From positions 1 to 8,687 of the forward strand of contig CANCSY010000128.1 of the NCBI GenBank assembly GCA_947380915.1: a DNA stretch of 8,687 nt. The letters are read 5' to 3'. The notes under the pieces are model-generated. The model searched no databases. It was not told where the DNA came from and saw nothing but the letters and a program-made list of their open reading frames with translations. The translations under genes were made by a program, and so were the position numbers. Positions 1-5,232 of this stretch are shown piece after piece. Numbering within the stretch: position 1 is the first letter of the stretch; every line of letters starts with the position of its first letter. Source of the DNA: Beijerinckiaceae bacterium (GTDB taxonomy: Bacteria > Pseudomonadota > Alphaproteobacteria > Rhizobiales > Beijerinckiaceae).

Positions 1-76
1 TCACTGCTCCTTGAGTAGCTAAATTTATACCAGTTATAAAACCCAAGAACCAAATATGACTATGATTGTTGAGCAT
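1..76 (-). CDS. Possible N-terminal fragment of a small membrane protein (cut by window edge)
   Basis: An ATG at 76-74 opens a frame of 25 codons that runs off the left edge without a stop. The peptide has a short polar start (MLNNHSH) followed by a hydrophobic stretch (IWFLGFITGINLA) that could be a membrane segment or signal anchor. No good Shine-Dalgarno is visible upstream. The same frame further upstream has two TAG stops within about 27 codons, so this ATG is the only sensible start. Such a short open frame in AT-rich DNA can arise by chance. No family recognised; listed only because it is open to the edge and lies downstream of, and on the same strand as, the 166-501 gene. Confidence 0.18.
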   Translation of the reverse strand, partial: MLNNHSHIWFLGFITGINLATQGAV

Positions 77-165
77 TGGTGCCTATACCATTATCAAATC
101 TTGTGCCATCGGTCGAACCTATGCGTTCTCAAATGTTGCATTAGAATAATTGCTCATATCATCTC

Positions 166-501
166 CTACTGCCCCAATCGCGAAAGACCAGCTCTCGCAC
201 GCGCGCAGGTTGTTTCAAGCCCGTTTTTTTCTGCAGCACTTTTTGCTGCCATCCTTCCTTCCGCGACTGTCGCTTTCCCTTGGTTTGAAGCCATTTCCTT
301 AGTTACGCCAGCCTGTTTAGCTAGATTACCCACTGCCTCATTGGGGAATGGGAGATTGCATAATTCTAACTGATAGGAGAGTGATCCAAGTAAAAAATAA
401 AATCCTTCAGGTGTGCGAGCATAATCTTGCGCCGTTTGAGCGCTTAGCGGCTGCCAAGGCGACCCTAAAATTATAAGTAAAAAAGCAGCAACTTTTTTCA
501 T
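166..501 (-). CDS. Small exported protein of unknown function (island cargo)
   Basis: The product is 111 aa. Residues 1-22 form a clear Sec signal peptide: MKK, a hydrophobic core (VAAFLLIILG), then a PLSA|QTA-type cleavage site. The mature part is about 90 aa, with two cysteines (one in ELCNLPF, one in the C-terminal ETTCARAR), an Ala/Gly/Lys-rich helical middle, and no membrane segment. The two cysteines could form one disulfide in the periplasm. The start at 501 is chosen because the signal peptide begins there and a GGAG lies eight bases upstream; the frame extends further upstream to 639 but is antisense-free overlap with the recombinase. The A of its ATG is the last base of the recombinase stop codon (TGATG), so translation may be coupled. 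I do not recognise the family. Confidence 0.6.
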   Translation of the reverse strand: MKKVAAFLLIILGSPWQPLSAQTAQDYARTPEGFYFLLGSLSYQLELCNLPFPNEAVGNLAKQAGVTKEMASNQGKATVAEGRMAAKSAAEKNGLETTCARARAGLSRLGQ

Positions 502-812
502 CACACCATCTCCACCACACGCCGCTGCGCCAAGCCATCGCTTTCTATGTACCGTTGAGTAGTACTGAGAGCAGAGTAACCAACAAGCATCTGAACGTCC
601 CTTAGCGACCCACCAACCGTTGAGATCTTTCTTGCCCATTGAGTGATCGCTGTCCTACGACCACTATGGCTGGAAGCCCCGCTAAAGCCAAGAGCCCGAT
701 ACCAAGAGCCGAACTGGTTCACTATAGCAAAGCTTGAGGTTATACCCGCCCGATTTGTCGGGCCGACACGACAGGGCACCCTTTCCGGCGGACTATACAA
801 CAAACTATACAA
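501..812 (-). pseudogene. Tyrosine recombinase/integrase, C-terminal catalytic fragment
   Basis: The 103-codon frame matches the C-terminal catalytic half of phage-type tyrosine recombinases: the HxxR box as SSHSGRRT (H49, R52), the GGSLRDVQML helix, then STTQRYIE with the nucleophile Y88. The N-terminal half, including the first catalytic Arg and the core-binding domain, is missing. Similarity starts only around residue 20, and a TAG sits directly before the first codon (TTG at 812). Where the family normally has His in LxGHxxxxTTxxY, this copy has Tyr (Y79, codon TAC). With half the protein gone and that position changed, it is probably inactive. It lies 40 bases from the tRNA-Thr attachment remnant, which fits an old island integrase truncated at its own attachment end. 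Family assignment is firm; loss of function is inference. Confidence 0.82.
748..763. repeat. 6-bp inverted repeat inside recombinase fragment
   Basis: GCCCGA / TCGGGC with a TTTG loop, perfect over six pairs. It lies close to the point where recombinase similarity fades. It may be only coding sequence; no T-tract follows, so it is not called a terminator. Confidence 0.3.
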
Positions 813-813
813 C
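792..813. repeat. Tandem 10-bp direct repeat next to the attachment site
   Basis: ACTATACAAC occurs at 792-801 and again at 804-813, a 12-bp period with two bases between copies; the second copy is followed by TATG. A degenerate relative, ACTATAGCAA, sits at 721-730. The pair lies 39 bases from the tRNA-Thr crossover region on the island side. Tyrosine recombinases and excision factors often bind short direct repeats (arm sites) in this position, so this is a candidate arm site. The repeat is seen directly; the binding role is inference. Confidence 0.5.
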
Positions 814-851
814 TATGCGGATTTATGCCCATAAAATATGATAAAGTACAG

Positions 852-898
852 CATTCGTAATGAGGGGGTCGGGGGTTCGAGTCCCTCCTGCGGCACCA
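852..898 (+). other. Attachment-site remnant: 3' half of tRNA-Thr(CGU)
   Basis: Read as a tRNA, 854-860 is the anticodon loop TTCGTAA (anticodon CGT, 856-858), 861-865 the 3' anticodon stem, 866-870 the variable loop, 871-887 a five-pair T-arm with loop TTCGAGT, 888-894 the 3' acceptor strand CTGCGGC, then discriminator A and encoded CCA to 898. The 5' half is absent: upstream bases give no D-arm or acceptor strand (GCCGCAG expected), and the 5' anticodon stem pairs at only two of the three loop-proximal positions. This is the normal product of tyrosine-recombinase integration into a tRNA gene. The thrW-type tRNA is a known integration target. The duplicated core probably starts near 852, inside the palindrome-like CATTCGTAATG. 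Confidence 0.85.
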
Positions 899-913
899 CA
901 AACCCATCTTAAA

Positions 914-1096
914 TCAACAGCCTAGCCTTTTTAAGGTGCGAACGAAACCGCTTTTGCCCGGTACGGGACTGAGCCGGCTCAGGCGGAACATCTCAAAATC
1001 AACAAGCGCCGCCCCGCGTTCCGGGCCCCCGCCCTTGGCGGAAATCTCCGTCAGCCGCGCGTCAACGTCAAAACGCCCCGGGGATCGATCAGCCAT
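914..1096 (-). pseudogene. IS5-family transposase, decayed N-terminal fragment
   Basis: The minus-strand frame reads FDVDARLTEISAKG then GAALVDFEMFR, about residues 7-38 counted from the ATG at 1096. This resembles the conserved N-terminus of one IS5-family transposase group (F-D-hydrophobic-x-x-RL-x-E-hydrophobic-S-A-K-G, then V-D-F-E-x-F-R). After FR the similarity stops: the expected Gly-rich segment and the whole catalytic DDE domain are missing, and the frame closes at 914, 16 bases from the tRNA remnant. No terminal inverted repeats or target duplications found. The rest of 899-1246 holds no gene I can support. The IS5 match is from memory of the motif, so a profile search would settle it. 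Confidence 0.5.
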
Positions 1097-1246
1097 GTCT
1101 GCGTTCCCTCGCCCAGCCACTCATCGAACCACCCAAACCATTATTCGTCCGGAGGTTTTCGAAGGCGTCCGGATTGCTAATTTTGCGTTTGATTATAAAA
1201 GTACGGGCGCCCCGATGAGGGCGTTATCAGGGGTGGGGCGGCTGAG

Positions 1247-2353
1247 ATGACTTTTTCCTTAAGGTGCACAATCATCGCCATGTCTTTTGGAGTCCTCGCC
1301 GCGTCTTCGTTTCGCGATGGTTCTGCGGCGTTTGCCGCAGAAGAGCCATTCTACAAAGGCAAGCGCGTAACACTGCTGGTCAATTTTGCATCTTCAGGCC
1401 CAACTGACATCGAGGGGCGGCTCTTTTCCCGGTATCTGGCGAAACACCTGGCGGGAAAACCCAACGTCATCGTTCAGAATATGGATGGCGCTGGCGGCGC
1501 GGTGGGAAGCAATTTCCTGGGTGAGATTGCGCCGCGAGATGGAACGATGGTGGGTTATCTCTCCGGTATCGCCTGGCGCCACGCCAGCGTGAAGGAAAAG
1601 GCGCGCGTTGATATTCTCAGCTATAATTTCGTCGCCTATCAACCCGGTACAACTGTTTACTACGTGCGCGCTGATGTCGCCCCGGGATTGAAGAGGCCGA
1701 CTGACATAGTCAATGGCCAAAACATTGTGATCGGTGGATTGTCCGCTGACTCGTCGAAAGATCTGTTGCTGCGCCTCACCGCCGACATGCTTGGCTTGAA
1801 ATATAAATATGTGACTGGATACAAGAGCAATTCTTCCGCGCGCCTTGCTTTTGACAGGGGTGAGATCAGCCTCTTTTCTGAAAGTCCGCCCGGCTACCGC
1901 TCTGTGGTCGAGCCCGGTGTGATCGCCAACGGCACGGCCTTGCCGCTCTTCTATAATCCGGGCTGGAATGGAACGCGCTTTGCTGAACCGTCTCAGGTGC
2001 GCGGGCTCGATATGCTGTCCTTTGAAAAGTTTTACCGTGAAGTGAAAGGCAAAGAACCTGAAGGGCAATTGTGGGAGGCCTACAAACGGGTCCTTGCGAC
2101 ATCTTCAGCCATGCAGCGCATGATTGTTTTCCCGCCCAATGTCCCACCGGAAGCCATCAAGGCCGCACGTGAGGCGATAAGAGCTTTCGAAAAAGACCCG
2201 GAATATGCGTCGGACGCCGAGAAGCTCGTCGGGTTCGTGCCAGATTACGAGACCGGCGACACGGTTCAGGAGGAAGTACGCCGGGCGCTGACCATCAAGG
2301 ATGAGGAGCGCGACTGGTTGATGAATTACGCTTCCAATAGCGGCAAAAATTAA
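1247..2353 (+). CDS. Bug/TctC-type periplasmic solute-binding protein (tripartite tricarboxylate transporter receptor family)
   Basis: The 368-aa product belongs to the Bug family, periplasmic receptors that bind carboxylates and other small organic acids for TTT transporters. The signal peptide covers residues 1-30 (hydrophobic CTIIAMSFGVLAAS core, cleavage AFA|AEE). The mature protein opens with FYKGKRVTLLVNF, the usual first strand; VQNMDGAGG (76-84) and APRDGT (95-100) are family hallmarks. No TctA or TctB membrane gene is in the window, which is common for orphan Bug genes. The start at 1247 gives the N-terminus a positive residue (R6); an in-frame ATG 33 bases later would leave an uncharged n-region. 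The ribosome site is poor (GGGGCGG). TTATAAAA at 1193-1200 may be part of a promoter but has no good -35. Codon use looks less GC-rich than leuB, so the gene may have been acquired. Confidence 0.85.
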   Translation: MTFSLRCTIIAMSFGVLAASSFRDGSAAFAAEEPFYKGKRVTLLVNFASSGPTDIEGRLFSRYLAKHLAGKPNVIVQNMDGAGGAVGSNFLGEIAPRDGTMVGYLSGIAWRHASVKEKARVDILSYNFVAYQPGTTVYYVRADVAPGLKRPTDIVNGQNIVIGGLSADSSKDLLLRLTADMLGLKYKYVTGYKSNSSARLAFDRGEISLFSESPPGYRSVVEPGVIANGTALPLFYNPGWNGTRFAEPSQVRGLDMLSFEKFYREVKGKEPEGQLWEAYKRVLATSSAMQRMIVFPPNVPPEAIKAAREAIRAFEKDPEYASDAEKLVGFVPDYETGDTVQEEVRRALTIKDEERDWLMNYASNSGKN

Positions 2354-2442
2354 GCCGTTTCCAGGTCGCAGGCCCCTTGAGTCTTGGTATGCGCCCTGTT
2401 TGGTCCGACCTTGGCGTGTTTGGCCGACAATGGGTCGCCCGC

Positions 2443-2465
2443 GCGGGGCTGACGCAGCCCCGCTT
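2443..2465 (+). terminator. Hairpin after the Bug gene
   Basis: GCGGGGCT / AGCCCCGC pair perfectly over 8 bp around a GACGC loop, followed by only TT. It lies in the 166-base gap before the first hydrolase. The T-tract is too short for a confident intrinsic terminator; an mRNA-stability or partial-termination hairpin is equally possible. Confidence 0.45.
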
Positions 2466-2519
2466 GCGCCGATCCCTGAAACAGCCAAGAATGGTGATCA
2501 AAGAACGGGGGAGAAACAA

Positions 2520-3839
2520 ATGTCACATAGCAAAGCGCTCATGGTCGCAGGCGCAGCCGCGATCAGTCTCATCAGTGCATCGGCTCAGGCCCAGAACGCC
2601 CCTCAATTCGTGCAGTTTCCCGCCAACGCCATGGGCGCGGTCTACAAGCAGACTGGCGGCGCCGAGCCGCGCATCGGGGTGCTCGTCATGCATCGCGAAG
2701 CCAATTACATGCCGAACATCGCCTGCCCGGAATTCGCCAAACGCGGCTTCGTGGCGCTCTGCATGAACTCCCGGTTCGTCAACAATGAATCCGTCGTCGA
2801 CTGGGAGCAGATTCCCCTCGATGTGGCGGCGGGCGTCAAATATCTCAAGGAGACGCAAAAGGTTCAGAAGGTCGTTCTCTATGGCAACAGTGGCGGCGGC
2901 GTGACGATGAGCTTCTATCAGGCGGTCGCCGAGAATGGCCCGTCGGTCTGCAAGGGGCCGGGCAAACTCATGCAATGCGGCGACAACCTCGCCAATCTCC
3001 CCAAGGCCGACGCCATCATCCTGAGCGACGGCCATCCGGGAAATCCGATCCTGCGCCTGCGCAGCATCAATCCTTCCGTGACGGGCGATATCAACAATCC
3101 CGTCGTCACCAGGGAACTTGACCCCTATGCGCCAGAGAATGGCTACAACCCCAAGGGATCTTCGACCTATTCCGAGGCGTTCAAGGCGAAATATTACGCG
3201 GCCCAGGCCAAACGCATGAACGAACTTGTCGACATCGCTCAGAAGCGTCTGGTCAGCATCACGTCCGGCACGGACTTCTATTCCGACGATGCGCCATTTT
3301 CGATTCCCGGTTTCGATGCGGCGCGTTTGCAGTCTCTCGATCTGAGCATCCGGCGCACGACGATCCAGCCGGAGAAGCTACTGAAGAACGACGGAACGGT
3401 CTCGATGGAAATCATTCCGAGCATCGCGCCGCCGCGTCCCGAACTCGCCCATATGGGCCGCACCTTCAAGGAAGGGTCCCGCAACGGGCTGACGGTTCGC
3501 TCCTTCCTGAGCAGCAACGCGATCCGGGCGACCAATTCGATGGACGAGGCGGCGATCGATCTTTGTTCGAGCAACAATTCCACGATCTGCATGCTGCAAC
3601 ACACGAGCGTGCCCTTGCTGGCTGCGGCCATGCAGGCGTCGTTCCAGAATCTGATCGTGGAGATCGAGACGAACTACATTCATGCGGCGACAAAGGACAA
3701 GGATTTCATCGTCGTCGAAGGCGCAACGACAGGCGTAACGCCCTGCACGAATTGCGCGCAGCCAGCCTCCGCCTATTCGAATGTGACGAAGAATTTCTTC
3801 GACTACGCTTCGGGCTGGATCAACAAGCGTTTGCAGTAG
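2520..3839 (+). CDS. Secreted alpha/beta-hydrolase-like protein, paralog A (candidate pseudo-enzyme)
   Basis: 439 aa with a Sec signal peptide (1-25, cut near AQAQ|NAP). The fold resembles an alpha/beta hydrolase: strand RIGVLVMH (51-58), then VVLYGNSGGG with the nucleophile-elbow Ser124, and ILSDGHPG (167-174). It aligns along its whole length with the 5233-6534 product, yet the C-terminal GAVHG of that paralog, where the catalytic His is expected, is GATTG here (Thr404, codon ACA at 3729-3731), and the GGHYF motif is also lost. The codons are unambiguous. Conserved cysteine pairs 144/153, 349/357 and 409/412 suggest disulfides; 69 and 81 are extra. GGGGGAG six bases upstream fixes the start; the frame extends to 2400 but that would bury the signal peptide. 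The substrate is unknown. It may be a binding protein or use another His. Confidence 0.85.
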   Translation: MSHSKALMVAGAAAISLISASAQAQNAPQFVQFPANAMGAVYKQTGGAEPRIGVLVMHREANYMPNIACPEFAKRGFVALCMNSRFVNNESVVDWEQIPLDVAAGVKYLKETQKVQKVVLYGNSGGGVTMSFYQAVAENGPSVCKGPGKLMQCGDNLANLPKADAIILSDGHPGNPILRLRSINPSVTGDINNPVVTRELDPYAPENGYNPKGSSTYSEAFKAKYYAAQAKRMNELVDIAQKRLVSITSGTDFYSDDAPFSIPGFDAARLQSLDLSIRRTTIQPEKLLKNDGTVSMEIIPSIAPPRPELAHMGRTFKEGSRNGLTVRSFLSSNAIRATNSMDEAAIDLCSSNNSTICMLQHTSVPLLAAAMQASFQNLIVEIETNYIHAATKDKDFIVVEGATTGVTPCTNCAQPASAYSNVTKNFFDYASGWINKRLQ

Positions 3840-3857
3840 AAGGCTGGAACTTCTGCG

Positions 3858-3891
3858 GCTGGCGTCCCGCTGCCGGGATCGCCAGCTGTTT
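3858..3891 (+). terminator. Strong hairpin after paralog A
   Basis: GCTGGCGTCCCG pairs with CGGGATCGCCAGC around a CTGC loop: 12 pairs with one bulged base, followed by TGTTT. It starts 19 bases after the paralog A stop and is a reasonable intrinsic terminator. A second hairpin, CGGCGC/GCGCCG (3913-3928), lies further down the same 180-base gap. Confidence 0.6.
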
Positions 3892-4019
3892 GACTGAAAG
3901 CGCGGCGGCGCGCGGCGCTGTTGCGCCGGGTTGCCGCCTACCCATTCGGGGCGGCGCCATTGCCTGCGGAGCTGCGGCTTCTACATCTTCAGGTGACTGA
4001 AGAATGCAGGGAGCCGAGC

Positions 4020-5120
4020 ATGCGTATAATCAGGAAGATCCGACCCATTTTCGCGGCTGCGATGGCGCTCGCATTGGCGGCGCAGTCAGCGCTGGCCTGC
4101 ACGGGCGTCATGCTGAAAACCAGCGACGGATCCTTCGTGCATGGGCGGACAGTCGAATTCGGCGTCAAACTTGAAAGCTCGATCGCGGTCGTGCCGCGCG
4201 GCCACGCCTTCGTCGGCAAGACGCCCAGGGGCGATGGCCTCAGATATACGGCGAAATACGCCGCCGTGGGCGCCGTCGCCTTCACGGATGTGAAGTTGCT
4301 GGACGGACTCAATGAGCAAGGGCTCGCGGTCGGGGCCTTCTATTTTCCGGATTTCGCAGCTTACACGCCGGTCACCGAAGCTAACCAGACCAAGGGCCTC
4401 TCCCCCGGTGATTTTCCGAACTGGCTACTGACGCAGTTTTCCTTGGTCGCCGAGGCCCGCGAGGCGATTGAACGTGGCGACGTCATCATCACGCCCACCG
4501 TCATCGACCATTGGGGACCCGAAGCGCCGCCGTTCCACTATGTCGTCTACGACAGGACGGGGGCCAGCATCGCCATAGAGCCCGTGGGCGGGCGGCTCGT
4601 CATCCACGACAATCCGCTAGGGGTGATGACCAATTCGCCCTCCTTCGATTGGCATATGACCAACTTGCGTAATTACATTTCGCTGGAGCCGCGCAACGCC
4701 GCCCCGGTGCGGATCGCTGGCCAGAGCTTCTCGCAACTGGGCCAGGGTAGCGGCATGGTGGGCTTGCCAGGCGACTTCACCCCGCCGTCTCGTTTTGTCA
4801 GGGCGGCGATCTTCAGCCAGACCGCCGTTCCCTCCAGCACAGCGCAAGGCGGCGTCGAGCAGGTCTTTCACATTCTCAATAATTTCGACATCCCGGTGGG
4901 CGTCTCCAGAGAGGTGAGCGACGGGGTCGTTCATAGCGATTACACTATGCTGACCATTGCGCGGGATCCCCAGAGCCTGCGCTACTACTACAAATCCTAC
5001 GATGACCAGACGATCCGCATGATCGACCTGAAGCAGGTCGATCTGAACGCCAGGGCGATCAAGCTGATCAGCACAAGTGGGCAGCAGCCCATCGTGGAGA
5101 TGACCGGCCAGGTGAAATAA
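4020..5120 (+). CDS. Secreted choloylglycine hydrolase / penicillin V acylase family Cys amidase
   Basis: 366 aa. It belongs to the N-terminal-nucleophile (Ntn) cysteine hydrolases that cleave linear amide bonds in bile-salt conjugates, penicillin V or, in several Gram-negative members, acyl-homoserine lactones. The signal peptide (1-26) ends SALA|CTGV, so processing exposes Cys27 as the nucleophile; there is no proper lipobox. R43 lies 16 residues after it, as in bile salt hydrolases. Asn205 in MTNSP and Arg258 in SRFVRAA match conserved active-site positions. The family Asp at Cys+19 is Glu46 (RTVEFG). DGLNEQGLAVG (95-105) and DYTMLTIARD (307-316) are further family landmarks. AGGGAG six bases upstream supports the 4020 start over an in-frame TTG at 3921. 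It sits between two hydrolase paralogs; substrate unknown, and bile salts are unlikely for a soil or water bacterium. Confidence 0.88.
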   Translation: MRIIRKIRPIFAAAMALALAAQSALACTGVMLKTSDGSFVHGRTVEFGVKLESSIAVVPRGHAFVGKTPRGDGLRYTAKYAAVGAVAFTDVKLLDGLNEQGLAVGAFYFPDFAAYTPVTEANQTKGLSPGDFPNWLLTQFSLVAEAREAIERGDVIITPTVIDHWGPEAPPFHYVVYDRTGASIAIEPVGGRLVIHDNPLGVMTNSPSFDWHMTNLRNYISLEPRNAAPVRIAGQSFSQLGQGSGMVGLPGDFTPPSRFVRAAIFSQTAVPSSTAQGGVEQVFHILNNFDIPVGVSREVSDGVVHSDYTMLTIARDPQSLRYYYKSYDDQTIRMIDLKQVDLNARAIKLISTSGQQPIVEMTGQVK

Positions 5121-5143
5121 GGAATCATGGCGAAGGGCGGCCC

Positions 5144-5177
5144 GATCGGGACTGCGATAAAATGCAGTCCCGGTCTT
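5144..5177 (+). terminator. Hairpin terminator after the Cys amidase gene
   Basis: A 12-pair stem (5144-5155 with 5164-5175, core CGGGACTGC/GCAGTCCCG, one G-U pair) encloses the AT-rich loop GATAAAAT. Only TT follows directly, so termination may be partial. Confidence 0.6.
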
Positions 5178-5204
5178 GTCGTGTGTGCGATCTGCTGGTT
5201 ACAT
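5176..5204 (+). promoter_or_regulatory. Candidate promoter for paralog B
   Basis: TTGTCG (5176-5181) and TTACAT (5199-5204) are separated by 17 bases, right after the preceding hairpin and 28 bases ahead of the paralog B start. The -10 is a weak match, so this is a guess supported mainly by spacing and position. Confidence 0.25.
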
Positions 5205-5232
5205 GACGCCATAAATCAAAGAGGAACGCGCC

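Larger units (their letters stand above)
1..898. mobile_element. Right end of a genomic island integrated in a tRNA-Thr gene
   Basis: The segment is more AT-rich than the rest of the window. It carries a tyrosine recombinase remnant and ends at a tRNA-Thr 3' half (852-898). When an element integrates in the 3' part of a tRNA gene, the whole tRNA is rebuilt at one end and a copy of its 3' part is left at the other. No tRNA 5' half lies left of 852, so the bases to the left should be island and the bases to the right recipient DNA. The other island end, and so its size and cargo, is outside the window. The boundary call rests on the tRNA fragment plus the recombinase; functional mobility is unlikely because the visible recombinase is broken. 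Confidence 0.6.

Noticed and set aside
1..157. Minus-strand frame from ATG at 157 reading through two TAG codons into the edge fragment
   Set aside because: Considered as stop-codon recoding, but two stops in about 55 codons is what chance gives in AT-rich DNA, and no homology is seen.
936..1250. Open 104-codon plus-strand frame whose stop overlaps the Bug start (ATGA)
   Set aside because: GTG start, no ribosome site, Ser/Arg/Pro-rich shadow composition, and it runs antisense to the transposase stub. The ATGA overlap alone is not enough.
931..1267. TTAAGGTGC at 931-939 and 1259-1267 as possible target duplications around the IS stub
   Set aside because: IS5 elements make shorter duplications and the second copy lies inside the Bug gene; a 9-bp match is probably chance.
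2400..2519. In-frame upstream extension of paralog A
   Set aside because: Would bury the signal peptide at residue 41; a good Shine-Dalgarno precedes the 2520 ATG.
3921..4019. In-frame TTG extension of the Cys amidase
   Set aside because: Puts 33 residues before a perfect signal peptide, and AGGGAG precedes the 4020 ATG.
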